A DNA stretch of 64,000 bases from Echinicola rosea (lineage in GTDB: Bacteria > Bacteroidota > Bacteroidia > Cytophagales > Cyclobacteriaceae). The position numbers and the translations under genes were made by a program. The number at the start of each line of letters is the position of its first letter. The first letter of the stretch is position 1. The stretch is taken from contig NZ_CP040106.1 in assembly GCF_005281475.1 (NCBI RefSeq), forward strand, positions 687,501 to 751,500, in the 5' to 3' direction. Shown one piece after another: positions 16,332-25,633 of this stretch. The notes beneath the pieces are model-generated. The model was not told where the DNA came from. It made no database searches and was given only the letters and a program-made list of their open reading frames with translations.

Positions 16332-17321
16332 ATGAAATTAGCTGTTGTGGGAGCCACAGGTCTAGTGGGCTCTGAAATTCTTGAAGTGCTTGCAGAGCAC
16401 AATTTTCCTTTTGATGAACTGCTGTTGGTGGCCAGTGAGAGGTCCGCAGGAAAAAAGATCACCTTCAAGGATAAGGAATACACAGTGATAGGTTTGGCTC
16501 AGGCGGTTTCCGAAAAGCCAGACATTGCCATTTTCTCAGCAGGTGGGGATACGTCCAAAGAATGGGCCCCAAAATTTGCTGAGGCAGGCACTATCGTGGT
16601 AGATAATTCTTCTGCTTGGAGAATGGATCCTACCAAGAAACTGGTAGTTCCTGAGATCAACGCTAAATCACTGAAGATTGACGACAGGATCATCGCTAAC
16701 CCTAACTGCTCCACGATCCAAATGGTTTTGGCCTTGACCAAGCTCCGTGATCGCTATGGCATCAAGAGGGTGGTAGTTTCCACTTACCAGTCTGTGACGG
16801 GAAGTGGTCTTAAGGCAGTGAACCAACTCCAAGACGAACGTGCGGGAAAGGAAGGAGAAAAAGCATACCCTCATAAGATTGACCTTAATGTGTTGCCCCA
16901 TATCGATGTGTTCCAAGACAATGGCTACACCAAAGAGGAGATGAAAATGATCAATGAAACCAAAAAAATCTTTGAAGACCCTTCCATTCAGGTGACAGCC
17001 ACCACGGTGAGGATCCCTGTGATGGGTGGCCACTCCGAGGCGGTCAATGTGGAATTTAAAGAAGATTTTGACCTGCAAGAGGTGAAAGAGCTTTTGGCCG
17101 CTACGCCGGGCGTAATCGTGGAGGATGATGTTGCCAATAACGTATATCCAATGCCCATGAATGCCCATAAAAAAGACGAGGTGTTTGTTGGTAGATTGCG
17201 GAGAGATGAGTCCCAGCCAAATACACTGAACATGTGGATCGTGGCGGATAACCTGAGAAAAGGCGCTGCTACAAATGCTGTTCAGATCGCTGAATACCTC
17301 GTAAAACATAGCCTTGTATAA
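16332..17321 (+). CDS. asd: Aspartate-semialdehyde dehydrogenase
   Basis: The 329-residue enzyme reduces aspartyl phosphate to aspartate semialdehyde with NADPH, for lysine/diaminopimelate, threonine and methionine synthesis. It has the NADP-binding fold at the start (VVGATGLVGSEILEVL), the catalytic cysteine in NPNCSTIQM near residue 120 and the second domain motif VRIPVMGGHSEAV. The length is normal. Its stop codon is two bases before the TTG start of the methyltransferase gene, so the two are co-transcribed. Confidence 0.96.
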   Translation: MKLAVVGATGLVGSEILEVLAEHNFPFDELLLVASERSAGKKITFKDKEYTVIGLAQAVSEKPDIAIFSAGGDTSKEWAPKFAEAGTIVVDNSSAWRMDPTKKLVVPEINAKSLKIDDRIIANPNCSTIQMVLALTKLRDRYGIKRVVVSTYQSVTGSGLKAVNQLQDERAGKEGEKAYPHKIDLNVLPHIDVFQDNGYTKEEMKMINETKKIFEDPSIQVTATTVRIPVMGGHSEAVNVEFKEDFDLQEVKELLAATPGVIVEDDVANNVYPMPMNAHKKDEVFVGRLRRDESQPNTLNMWIVADNLRKGAATNAVQIAEYLVKHSLV

Positions 17322-17323
17322 GC

Positions 17324-18520
17324 TTGGAGCTATCCAATATATATACACCGGAATTATTTCAATTTGTGCAGGATCATCTTACTGAAGATCCTGCACAATT
17401 ACTTTTAAGGCATCGCCAGTCGAATAAGTTTGACCTCAAGGAGGCCGTGGCTCAGATAGCTGCAAGGCAAAAGGGACGACGAAAGCTCCCCGAATGGGCA
17501 GCCAATAAAGCCGTAATTTTCCCTCCTGCAGTTTCGATGGAACAGTGTTCCTCCGAACAAACCGCCACATTTAAGAAACGCCTTGCCAAGGGTGGATTTC
17601 TCCTGGACCTTACAGGGGGATTTGGGGTGGACTCCTACTATCTCGGGAAGCAATTCGAAAAAGTGGCCTATGTGGAACGACAGGACAAACTGGCCGCCAT
17701 CGCTGATTATAATTTTTCGGTTTTGAGTGGTGGGGATGGTAAGTACCAGGTGTATTGTGGTGATGCGTTGGCATTTCTAAGGACGGTGGAGGGAATAGCA
17801 GATTGGATTTATGTGGATCCTGCCAGACGCGGAGGAGCCAACCAAAAACTGTACAAACTAGCCGATTGTGAGCCTGACATCATTGGGCATTGGGAAAGCC
17901 TTACCCAAAAGGCTCAACATATTATGATCAAAGCATCACCGATGCTGGACATCAAAGAAGCAATCAGGGAATTACCAGGACTAAGTGAAGTGCATGTAGT
18001 AGCCGTAAAAAATGAAGTAAAGGAACTGCTATTGGTGTGGAAACGGGAACAGGAAGGGGCTGCCCAAGTGATGACATGGGACCTACCTCATGATGAACCT
18101 TTTCATTTTGATTTTAATAAAGAGGAACATGCCGCCTCCACCTTTAGCTTGCCCAAAAACTACTTGGTGATTCCTTCCGCCGCAATCCTAAAAGCAGGGG
18201 CTTTTAAGGTATTTGGAAACCGCTATCGGCTCCATAAGGTGCACATGCACACCCACCTCTACACCACAGACGAATTGTCCAAGACATCCGGTGTATTAGG
18301 AAGGGTGTTTAGGATTCAAGAGGAAGTAAAGATGGAAAAGAAGGCCATTGGAAAGGCATTTCCTGCCGGACAGGTCAATGTGATCACCCGCAACTATCCT
18401 ATGAAACCTGAAATCATCAAGAAGAAATTTCGCTTAAAGGATGGAGGAGAAGATTTTTTGATCGCATGTACCGTGCAGGACGGAACCCCGAAAGCTTATC
18501 GTTGTAGGCGCGTGGGTTGA
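17324..18520 (+). CDS. Class I SAM-dependent methyltransferase with THUMP-like domain, TTG start
   Basis: The 398-residue protein has a Rossmann methyltransferase fold with the SAM motif LLDLTGGFGVDSYYLG near residue 92 and DWIYVDPARRG near residue 160, the place of the catalytic or acidic loop in RNA and DNA methylases. The C-terminal quarter corresponds to the THUMP-like domain found in a Bacteroidota family of probable RNA methylases. No ATG precedes residue 72, and the frame begins right after asd, so the TTG at 17324 is the likely start. The modified RNA is not known to me. Confidence 0.83.
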   Translation: MELSNIYTPELFQFVQDHLTEDPAQLLLRHRQSNKFDLKEAVAQIAARQKGRRKLPEWAANKAVIFPPAVSMEQCSSEQTATFKKRLAKGGFLLDLTGGFGVDSYYLGKQFEKVAYVERQDKLAAIADYNFSVLSGGDGKYQVYCGDALAFLRTVEGIADWIYVDPARRGGANQKLYKLADCEPDIIGHWESLTQKAQHIMIKASPMLDIKEAIRELPGLSEVHVVAVKNEVKELLLVWKREQEGAAQVMTWDLPHDEPFHFDFNKEEHAASTFSLPKNYLVIPSAAILKAGAFKVFGNRYRLHKVHMHTHLYTTDELSKTSGVLGRVFRIQEEVKMEKKAIGKAFPAGQVNVITRNYPMKPEIIKKKFRLKDGGEDFLIACTVQDGTPKAYRCRRVG

Positions 18521-18570
18521 ATGCCCTTTTAGCGGGTGAAACTGATCATATTGTTTATTTTGGGAATAGG

Positions 18571-18816
18571 TCATTTCCCAACGGCCTCTTGGTTTGCGGG
18601 GATGCCGTTGATCGCTACTAAACTGTCCATCCTAATGGCCAGACCATTTTCACCAAAAAGGTATTCGCCATCTTTTACGTTCAGTATGCCGATCACTTTG
18701 GAATGAACGGATATTTCTTTCCCATCCTTGATAAAGGTGATATCACATTCGCTTCCCATGATAGACCATGCTTCTAGCCTATCATGATAGCTGGAGTTTA
18801 CAGGATTGTATTCCAT
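18571..18816 (-). CDS. Rof-like protein (possible Rho-binding antiterminator)
   Basis: The 81-residue protein resembles the YaeO/Rof family: an opening Y-x-P-V-N with HDRLEAW, then a small Sm-like beta barrel (KVIGILNVKDGEYLFGENGL) ending in RMDSLVAING. YaeO of Escherichia coli binds the Rho primary RNA site and reduces termination. The match is by motif order and length only. It starts 12 bases downstream of a small membrane protein gene on the same strand. Confidence 0.6.
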   Translation of the reverse strand: MEYNPVNSSYHDRLEAWSIMGSECDITFIKDGKEISVHSKVIGILNVKDGEYLFGENGLAIRMDSLVAINGIPANQEAVGK

Positions 18817-18828
18817 AATTATATTTTT

Positions 18829-19026
18829 TTAGAGAAGTAGGTGATTTACTAGTTCATATAAAACGAAAAACACTAGTGCTAATGTTCCATAGAACGTTAA
18901 AACTCGCAAACGGTTACATTTGTCCATAAACCAAAGCACAAAAACCGGTCGTATAAAGCCTACGATGATGCTCACAAGTGAGGCATAACAGAATGTCTTT
19001 AAGAGTAAAACCAGTGCGATCAGCAT
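18829..19026 (-). CDS. Small hydrophobic membrane protein
   Basis: The 65-residue product has two or three hydrophobic stretches (residues about 2-30 and 43-62) separated by the basic turn DKCNRLRV. It lies 12 bases upstream of the Rof-like gene, on the same strand. No family was recognised, and the small size leaves some doubt that it is translated. Confidence 0.5.
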   Translation of the reverse strand: MLIALVLLLKTFCYASLVSIIVGFIRPVFVLWFMDKCNRLRVLTFYGTLALVFFVLYELVNHLLL

Positions 19027-19164
19027 ATGTTTATATTATTTCACGTGTTTTTGTTTATGACTATTATGAACAAAATATAGCAGATGCCAATAGGTTTGGC
19101 AATGCTTTTCAGGGCTAAAGGCTTCTCAGTTTGCCCCTATTCACTTTATTGAACTGAGGTAAAA

Positions 19165-19196
19165 CGTAAAAAGGACAGTTTATAAAACTGTCCTTT
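19165..19196 (-). terminator. Terminator of the rimP-nusA-infB operon
   Basis: AAAGGACAGTTT (19170-19181) pairs perfectly over 12 bases with AAACTGTCCTTT (19185-19196) around a three-base loop, and on the minus strand a T-rich stretch follows. It begins 27 bases after the infB stop codon. Confidence 0.9.
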
Positions 19197-19222
19197 AACT
19201 TAAAGTGTGTGCTTAAGTTGAA

Positions 19223-22216
19223 TTATTTTTTACGTTTGATTTCACGCATTTCGTATCCTTCGATGGTGTCATCCAGTTTGATGTCATTATATCCCTTGAT
19301 AGAGATACCACATTCGTAACCTGCTTTCACCTCAGAAACATCGTCTTTGTAACGCTTAAGCTGGTCGATTTCGCCATCGTGGATCACGATACCGTCTCGG
19401 ATCACCCTGATTTTGTTCTTTCTGGTCACATAGCCGTCCGTAACATAACAGCCTGCCACTGTACCCACTTTGGAAATTTTGAAGACTTCCCTCACTTGGA
19501 TGTTTCCTGTGATTACTTCCTCAAATTCCGGCTCAAGCATACCTTCGATGGCATCCTTGATTTGGTTAATGGCATCATAGATGATAGAGTAATGTCTGAT
19601 TTCAATTTCTTCCTGCTCGGCGATACGTTTCGCACTGGTGGAAGGCCTTACTTGGAAACCGACAATAATGGCGTCAGAAGCGGAGGCCAACAGTACATCA
19701 GATTCTGAAATCTGGCCTACACCTTTGTGGATGATGTTTACACTTACTTCATCCTTGGAAAGCTTCAACAAGGAATCAGACAGTGCTTCTACCGATCCAT
19801 CCACGTCACCTTTGATAATGATGTTAAGCTCCTTAAAGCTTCCGATAGCGAGACGTCTTCCGATTTCGTCCAAGGTAATGTGTTTCTTGGTACGCATACT
19901 CTGCTCACGGTTTATCTGCTCTCTGGAGTTAGCGATTTCCCTTGCTTCACGCTCTGTATCGTACACCTTCAGGATATCACCTGCTTGCGGTGCGCCGCTC
20001 AGTCCCAGTACCTGTACAGGTGTGGATGGCTCAGCTTCATCGACTTTCTTTCCTAAGTGGTCAAACATCGCCTTTACACGGCCATAATGCTGGCCAGCAA
20101 GCATGATGTCGCCAATTTTCAATGTCCCGTTTTGGATCATTACAGTAGATACATACCCTCGGCCTTTGTCGAGAGAAGCTTCCACTACTGTACCCATCGC
20201 CTTACGGTCAGAATTTGCTTTTAGTTCCAGGATTTCAGCTTCCAGGAGTACCTTCTCGAGGAGCTCATCCACTCCTTGGCCTGTTTTCGCAGAGATCTCC
20301 TGGGACTGGTATTTACCGCCCCAATCTTCCACCAAGAGGTTCATATTGGCCAGCTCTTCCTTAATTTTATTAGGATTCGCGTTAGGCTTATCGATTTTGT
20401 TGATGGCAAAGATCATCGGTACACCTGCTACCTGAGCGTGATTAATGGCCTCTTTGGTCTGTGGCATGATGTTGTCGTCCGCAGCGATAACGATAATTGC
20501 CACATCGGTAATTTTAGCACCACGGGCCCGCATGGCCGTAAAGGCTTCGTGACCTGGCGTATCCAAAAAAGCGATCTTGTCGCCATTGTCAGTCCTTACA
20601 TCATAGGCACCAATGTGCTGGGTAATTCCCCCGGCCTCACCGCTGGTGACTTTGGAGCTCCTGATGTAGTCCAGTAAGGATGTCTTACCGTGATCGACGT
20701 GCCCCATGATCGTTACGATAGGAGCTCTATCCTCAAGATCTTCCGGGCTATCCTCTTCTTCTTCTACCTCTTCTTCTTCATCCGCCTTGGTGAATTCTAC
20801 TTCATAGCCGAATTCATCCGCAATGATGGTAATTGCTTCTGCATCCAAACGCTGGTTAATGGATACAAACATGCCCAAGGACATACAAACAGAGATGATC
20901 TCATTTACCGATACATCCAACAGGGAAGCAAGGTCATTGGCCGAAATAAATTCAGTTACCTTCAGGATTTTGCTTTCCTCGGCACCTTCTGTGTGCTGCT
21001 CTTTGGCACGATCCCGTTGTTTGTCCCTTCTGGTCTTTTTGCCTCCGGATTTTCCTCCTCCTTGAAGACGTGCGAGCGTCTGCTTGATCTGGTCTTGGAT
21101 TTCCTTTTGGGTAGGCTCGGCTTTCTGGAATCGGTTTCCACCTTTTCCACCGCCTTTATTATTGCCACCTGGTCTCTTGCGACCACCTTGGTTGCGGTTG
21201 TCTCCTCTTCCGCCCTGTGGGCCTCCTCCTCTGTTTCCGCCTTGGCCACCGCCAGTTCCAGGTTTATCGATACGCTTGCGAGGGCGCTTCTTTTTGTCTT
21301 TGTTTCTTTCATCTGAAGAAGCTACAGGTTTGGCCTTTTTCTTGGGCCTGTCCTTGGGTAGTTCTATCTTGCCAAGCACAGTCAAGCCTTTCAGGGCATC
21401 TGCTTTGGCAGAAATCACATTTCCAGAAGCGTCTTTTTTCTCCTGCGGAGGTGCTTCTTTGGCTTCTTTTGAATCAGATGGAGCAGGTTTAGCTTGAGGC
21501 TTTTTGTCAGAAGGTGGTGTGGCTGGCTTTTCAGCTGGTTGTTGCTTTTGGTCCTTAGATGCGTCATTTGATTCCTGTGGCTTCCCAGCTTCAGGTGTTG
21601 AAGGTTTAGCGTTTTCTTTTTGCTCAGACTTCTCAGCCTTAGGTGACTCATCTTTAGGTTTTTCAACAGCCTTTTCTGGAGCTTTCTCGGCAGGTTTTTC
21701 TGCTTTGGGAGCTTCCGGAGCTGGTTTTTTCTCCTCTTGCTTGGGAGTCGCTTCTTTTTTCGTGGACTCTTCTTTTTTGGACGTTTCTTTTTTGGCCTGA
21801 TCCTTTTTGGAGAGGTCAATTTTGCCCAATACTTTTATGCCCGGAAGCTTTTCTGCTTCCGAAGTGACTTTTTCCTCTTTCTCTGGAGCTTTCTGGGGCT
21901 CTTCTTCTTGCTTGGGAGCAGCGGGCTTGGCCGGCTCTTCTTTTTTTACTTCCTCAGGCACAGATTCAGATTCGGCTTTGATGGTAAACGTCTCGTTGTG
22001 CCGCTTACCGATGGACAGGTGGGATGCTTCCTCCTTATCCTGAGCAGAGGACTTGAACTCCTTGGCCAACATGCTGAATTGCTCTTGGCTGATCTTGGAA
22101 TTCGGGTTGCTCTCTACATCAAAGCCTTTCTTAGCCATTGACTCAACGATCGTGGAAATCCCCACGTTGAGCTTTCTGGCTACCTGGCCTAATCGCATCA
22201 TTTTTTCTTCTGACAT
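19223..22216 (-). CDS. infB: Translation initiation factor IF-2
   Basis: The 997-residue GTPase brings initiator tRNA to the 30S subunit. An N-terminal IF2_N domain (residues about 5-50) is followed by a long low-complexity linker of about 400 residues rich in proline, lysine, glutamate and alanine, then a glycine- and arginine-rich part ([20 protein letters not shown]). The G domain starts near residue 500 with [12 protein letters not shown], followed by DTPGHEAF and NKID, and then domains II, III and C2. The length is at the upper end for the family, through the linker. It is the last gene of rimP-nusA-infB and ends in a perfect 12-base-pair terminator. Confidence 0.98.
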   Translation of the reverse strand: MSEEKMMRLGQVARKLNVGISTIVESMAKKGFDVESNPNSKISQEQFSMLAKEFKSSAQDKEEASHLSIGKRHNETFTIKAESESVPEEVKKEEPAKPAAPKQEEEPQKAPEKEEKVTSEAEKLPGIKVLGKIDLSKKDQAKKETSKKEESTKKEATPKQEEKKPAPEAPKAEKPAEKAPEKAVEKPKDESPKAEKSEQKENAKPSTPEAGKPQESNDASKDQKQQPAEKPATPPSDKKPQAKPAPSDSKEAKEAPPQEKKDASGNVISAKADALKGLTVLGKIELPKDRPKKKAKPVASSDERNKDKKKRPRKRIDKPGTGGGQGGNRGGGPQGGRGDNRNQGGRKRPGGNNKGGGKGGNRFQKAEPTQKEIQDQIKQTLARLQGGGKSGGKKTRRDKQRDRAKEQHTEGAEESKILKVTEFISANDLASLLDVSVNEIISVCMSLGMFVSINQRLDAEAITIIADEFGYEVEFTKADEEEEVEEEEDSPEDLEDRAPIVTIMGHVDHGKTSLLDYIRSSKVTSGEAGGITQHIGAYDVRTDNGDKIAFLDTPGHEAFTAMRARGAKITDVAIIVIAADDNIMPQTKEAINHAQVAGVPMIFAINKIDKPNANPNKIKEELANMNLLVEDWGGKYQSQEISAKTGQGVDELLEKVLLEAEILELKANSDRKAMGTVVEASLDKGRGYVSTVMIQNGTLKIGDIMLAGQHYGRVKAMFDHLGKKVDEAEPSTPVQVLGLSGAPQAGDILKVYDTEREAREIANSREQINREQSMRTKKHITLDEIGRRLAIGSFKELNIIIKGDVDGSVEALSDSLLKLSKDEVSVNIIHKGVGQISESDVLLASASDAIIVGFQVRPSTSAKRIAEQEEIEIRHYSIIYDAINQIKDAIEGMLEPEFEEVITGNIQVREVFKISKVGTVAGCYVTDGYVTRKNKIRVIRDGIVIHDGEIDQLKRYKDDVSEVKAGYECGISIKGYNDIKLDDTIEGYEMREIKRKK

Positions 22217-22292
22217 ACGCTAAAACCTCTTGCTTATTTTCTTGATGTAAATATATACTGCCGATAATTAATATTGCACTCCGGCAAATAAT

Positions 22293-23540
22293 TTACTGTT
22301 CAAATTCTTGTTTTAAAATTCTGAAGATTTCTTCTATCGTTTCTTCTTCAAGTTCTGTTCTTCGGGTCAGGTCCTCCTTGGAAAGTGCCAAAACACTCTT
22401 CGCGGTATCCAGCCCCGTCTTTTTCAACTCCTCAATTATCCAACCCTCAATTTCATCGGAAAATTCAGACAAATCAACATCTTCCTCCTCTTCATAATCC
22501 GATAACTCACGGAAGACATCGATCTCATAACCTACTAGCCTACTGGCCAGTCGGATGTTGTACCCGCCCTTTCCAATGGCCAAAGATACTTGATCAGGCT
22601 TTAAAAAGACAGAAAGTCGCTTTTCTTCTTCATTTGCCTGAATGGAACTTACCTTGGCCGGACTTAGCGCTCTGGACACATAGAGCTCAAGATTGTCCGT
22701 ATAGTTGATTACATCGATATTTTCATTTTGGAGCTCGCGGACCACCGCATGGATACGGCTTCCTTTCATGCCCACACAGGCACCCACTGGATCAATGCGG
22801 TCATCATAGGATTCTACGGCTACTTTGGCACGCTCTCCTGGTTCGCGGACGATTTTCTTGATCGTGATCAATCCATCATACACTTCAGGTACTTCATTTT
22901 CGAATAATCTTTCCAAGAATATCGGAGAAGTTCTTGAAAGGATAATACGTGGATTGCCATTGACCATTTCCACTTTGTGGACGATGGAGCGGATGGTGTC
23001 TCCTTTGCGGAAGCGGTCTTTTGGAATTTGCTCGCCTTTGGGGAGGATCAGTTCATTGCCTTCACCGTCCATTAGCAGCATTTCACGGCCAAGGATCTGG
23101 TAAACTTCCGCAGTGATGATCTCACCGACCAGCTCTTCATATTGCTGAAACAGCAAATCTTTCTCCAAATCCTTGATTTTCTGTATCAATGTTTGCCTGG
23201 CCATCATGACGGCCCTTCGGCCAAAGTCTTCCAGTTCGATTCTTTCGTATGTCTCTTCGCCGATTTCAAAGTCGGGTTCAATCTTTTTGGCTTCTGAATG
23301 GCTGATCTTATCGTGGTCCCAGATATCCTCGGAGTTGTCATCTACGATTTCACGGATCCGCCAGATTTCAAGGTCTCCTTTGTCGGCATTGATGATCACA
23401 TCAAAATTCTCGTCTGTTTCGTATTTTTTACGAATCATCGCTCTAAACACATCTTCCAGAATGCGGATCATCGTAGGGCGATCCACGTTTTTAGATCTTG
23501 CAAATTCTGCAAACGAATCTATAAGAACTTTAGCATCCAT
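22293..23540 (-). CDS. nusA: Transcription termination/antitermination factor NusA
   Basis: The 415-residue protein has the standard NusA order: N-terminal RNA polymerase-binding domain, S1 domain (residues about 135-200, VYQILGREMLLMDGEGNEL), KH1 and KH2 (VGACVGMKGSRIHAVVRELQ and LAIGKGGYNIRLASRLVGYE) and a short helix-hairpin-helix-like tail. It controls pausing, termination and rRNA antitermination. It lies six bases downstream of rimP and 76 bases upstream of infB. Confidence 0.97.
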   Translation of the reverse strand: MDAKVLIDSFAEFARSKNVDRPTMIRILEDVFRAMIRKKYETDENFDVIINADKGDLEIWRIREIVDDNSEDIWDHDKISHSEAKKIEPDFEIGEETYERIELEDFGRRAVMMARQTLIQKIKDLEKDLLFQQYEELVGEIITAEVYQILGREMLLMDGEGNELILPKGEQIPKDRFRKGDTIRSIVHKVEMVNGNPRIILSRTSPIFLERLFENEVPEVYDGLITIKKIVREPGERAKVAVESYDDRIDPVGACVGMKGSRIHAVVRELQNENIDVINYTDNLELYVSRALSPAKVSSIQANEEEKRLSVFLKPDQVSLAIGKGGYNIRLASRLVGYEIDVFRELSDYEEEEDVDLSEFSDEIEGWIIEELKKTGLDTAKSVLALSKEDLTRRTELEEETIEEIFRILKQEFEQ

Positions 23541-23545
23541 TTTTT

Positions 23546-24016
23546 TTATTTAAAAGAGACTAATACAATTGATTTCTTTATTTGCTCAAAAGCAATCTTT
23601 TCTTCTTTTTCGATTGCTTTCTTGCCTTTTTCTTTATGTTTTACCAACAAAGTGATCTCCGATTGGTCCACTGCGGTAAGCTTGCCCTCGGTCGTATCGC
23701 CACTTTCCATGGTGACTTTTAGGTTCCGGCCAATGTTCTTTTGATACTGCCTTTTCCCTGTCAGGGGATGGTCCAGCCCTGGTGAAGAAACTTCCAGCAC
23801 ATAGGCATTGTCTATGATGTCCTTGGCTTCAAGCTCTTCTCCCACCGCTCGACTGACGGTGGCACAGGTATCGATGTTTAGGCCCTCGTCAGCATCGATC
23901 AGAATACTGATTTTTTGTTTTGGACCTTTTTCATTTATAAGGACATCCACTACAAAATGAGCGTCATCGGGCAAATGCTTGGTGACGATCTCTTCGATGG
24001 TCTGTTTCAAACTCAT
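23546..24016 (-). CDS. rimP: Ribosome maturation factor RimP
   Basis: The 156-residue protein has the two RimP domains: an alpha/beta part with DVLINEKGPKQKISILIDAD and VSRAVGEELEAKDIIDNAYV, the signature LEVSSPGLDHPL near residue 90, and a C-terminal Sm-like barrel. RimP assists late 30S assembly. It is the first gene of the classical rimP-nusA-infB operon. Confidence 0.96.
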   Translation of the reverse strand: MSLKQTIEEIVTKHLPDDAHFVVDVLINEKGPKQKISILIDADEGLNIDTCATVSRAVGEELEAKDIIDNAYVLEVSSPGLDHPLTGKRQYQKNIGRNLKVTMESGDTTEGKLTAVDQSEITLLVKHKEKGKKAIEKEEKIAFEQIKKSIVLVSFK

Positions 24017-24036
24017 ATTACATTTACCTATAATGA

Positions 24037-24061
24037 AAGAGGGGACGACGTGTCCCCTCTT
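24037..24061 (-). other. GC-rich hairpin just upstream of rimP
   Basis: AGAGGGGAC (24038-24046) pairs with GTCCCCTCT (24052-24060) around five bases, 21 bases before the rimP start. It may end transcription arriving from the lipoprotein genes upstream or act in the rimP leader; the T run that follows on the minus strand is short, so I do not call it a terminator. Confidence 0.5.
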
Positions 24062-24175
24062 ATAAACGACTAAATACGATACAAATGTAATGAATTTTTT
24101 TTCGGAAAAAAAGTAGGATTGTTGAGAATAAATTTAAATGAATTTTCGGGAGGTAATTCTTTTGCTATATCGGTC

Positions 24176-24649
24176 CTAATACACCACTTCGCCAATATTC
24201 AATTCCACTTCATAGGCTGTAAATTCATAATTGCGATCTAAACTCTTTTCGCTCAGGTATTCATCTTGGAAAATGATGTAATAATTCAACACATCCATAT
24301 ATATCCAATCTTCAATACCCATTTCTGCATCAAACCTTACCACCATGTTGTCCAAATCAGTTTTCTTGATTTTTATGGTTTTGTACTGTAGTCCATGGGA
24401 AACTTGGATAAAAAATAGAGTGTCCCTAAACCCTTCTCTACGGTATTGAAAACTATTCTTGTGAGGGACTGAGGTATCTATATAGGCTGTATGGGCTTCA
24501 TTCCTGTTAAAAACAATTATCATGTCTTTAGGGTATTTGTCAATCGCGCCTAGCTCAGGCTTAGCTGGCATATTTTTATCAGTTTGATTGCAGCTACTGG
24601 CCATGATTATGGTAAATATTATAATCCCTATAAGTCGAGTGAAATTCAT
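24176..24649 (-). CDS. Small lipoprotein, third of three tandem paralogs
   Basis: The 157-residue protein has a lipobox (MASSC at residues 16-20). It shares with the next two genes the pattern I-V-F-N-R-N near residue 45, YRREGFRDT, a KIKKTDLDNMVVRF strand, then EDWIYMD, YIIFQDEYL and a final EFTAYEVEL. The three probably arose by tandem duplication. The fold looks all-beta; no family or function was recognised. It lies 34 bases after its neighbour in the same orientation. Confidence 0.72.
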   Translation of the reverse strand: MNFTRLIGIIIFTIIMASSCNQTDKNMPAKPELGAIDKYPKDMIIVFNRNEAHTAYIDTSVPHKNSFQYRREGFRDTLFFIQVSHGLQYKTIKIKKTDLDNMVVRFDAEMGIEDWIYMDVLNYYIIFQDEYLSEKSLDRNYEFTAYEVELNIGEVVY

Positions 24650-24683
24650 TGTCTAGTAATTTTATATGTTTCGGGAATACACG

Positions 24684-25127
24684 CTACTTACCTTCTTCTA
24701 GGTAAATGTTGATTTCCTCTAGGGTGAATTCGTGATCGAGTGCAGTCGACCCATTTACCAAATAATTCTCTTTTAACAACATATAGACCTTCTTTTTCGA
24801 AACCTCAAGCCAATCTTCTTTGCCTAGATCCCGATCAAAAACGACTTCTCTTTCCATCAGCTCCGACAAGTTAATTTTCAGCTTTTCGTTTGTTGTATGG
24901 GTTAATAGTACCGTGTCTTGGTCGGATATGCCTCGTCTATATTTATACATTCCTGGCTTTTCCCCAGAGAGATTGTAATAAATGGTATGTTTGTTCATTC
25001 TGTCAAAAATCAGGATGGTTTGTGTTGATTGTGACTTAGCAGAAGAACCTTTCTTTATACTCTCCGAAGATCTGTTACAGGAAGTCAAGAATAATATGGC
25101 TGCTATTAAGTGGATAATGATTTTCAT
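24684..25127 (-). CDS. Small lipoprotein, second of three tandem paralogs
   Basis: The 147-residue protein has a lipobox (LTSC at residues 14-17) and the same motif chain as its neighbours: ILIFDRMNKHTIYY, KYRRGISDQDT, KINLSELMEREVVFDRDLGK, EDWLEVS and HEFTLEEINIY. It is 41 bases downstream of the first paralog. Function unknown. The copies are strongly diverged, which suggests an old duplication or selection for diversity. Confidence 0.72.
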   Translation of the reverse strand: MKIIIHLIAAILFLTSCNRSSESIKKGSSAKSQSTQTILIFDRMNKHTIYYNLSGEKPGMYKYRRGISDQDTVLLTHTTNEKLKINLSELMEREVVFDRDLGKEDWLEVSKKKVYMLLKENYLVNGSTALDHEFTLEEINIYLEEGK

Positions 25128-25168
25128 GATCTTTTCTCTCTATTGCATACTTGGTGCTGGATTTGGTC

Positions 25169-25633
25169 CTAGTGATACGGAATGAAGCTGACCTTAGCAT
25201 GATATGCTGTAAACTCAAAATCAGGTTCTAAAGAGCCATTGGTAAAATAATTGTCCTGAAAAATGATGTAGCAGTCATTGCCATGTAGTTCTGACCACTC
25301 AGAATTTACCATATCCTCATCAAAATATACGTTTTCTAATGCTAAGGCCGACCGACTGATTTTTATTTTTTCTGAACTGTGGATACCATGTGTAATTGAA
25401 ATTTCAGCCCCAGCATCATAAATTGGCCTTCGTATCAGTTTGAATAGGTTGTCTTTTGGATGAGCAAGGCTATCTACCTTTGTATTAACGTTTAATCTAT
25501 TATACACTATGACTATCTTGGATTCCCTTTCTATTTCCAAGTGTTCAGTTTCTTTATTGTCACCCGAAGTGACTAATAACATCAAGGGCCATGATAGGAT
25601 GATTGATATTAGGCTATATTTCATTTTTTGCAA
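25169..25633 (-). CDS. Small exported protein, first of three tandem paralogs
   Basis: The 154-residue protein has a hydrophobic N-terminus but, unlike its two neighbours, no lipobox cysteine (LLVTSGDNKE in place of the usual site). The paralog motifs are present: IVIVYNRLNVNT, KLIRRPIYDAG, KIKISRSALALENVYFDEDM, SEWSELHG, YIIFQDNYF and DFEFTAYHAKV. Its start overlaps the end of the zincin-like gene by 13 bases, so translation is probably coupled. A start at the internal ATG four codons later (MKYSLIS) would fit a signal peptide equally well. Confidence 0.7.
   Translation of the reverse strand: MQKMKYSLISIILSWPLMLLVTSGDNKETEHLEIERESKIVIVYNRLNVNTKVDSLAHPKDNLFKLIRRPIYDAGAEISITHGIHSSEKIKISRSALALENVYFDEDMVNSEWSELHGNDCYIIFQDNYFTNGSLEPDFEFTAYHAKVSFIPYH

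Noticed and set aside
20690..21316. 208-codon frame opposite the IF-2 gene, and similar long frames opposite infB, nusA and galK
   Set aside because: These are antisense shadows of strongly coding genes with biased third positions; none has a family motif.
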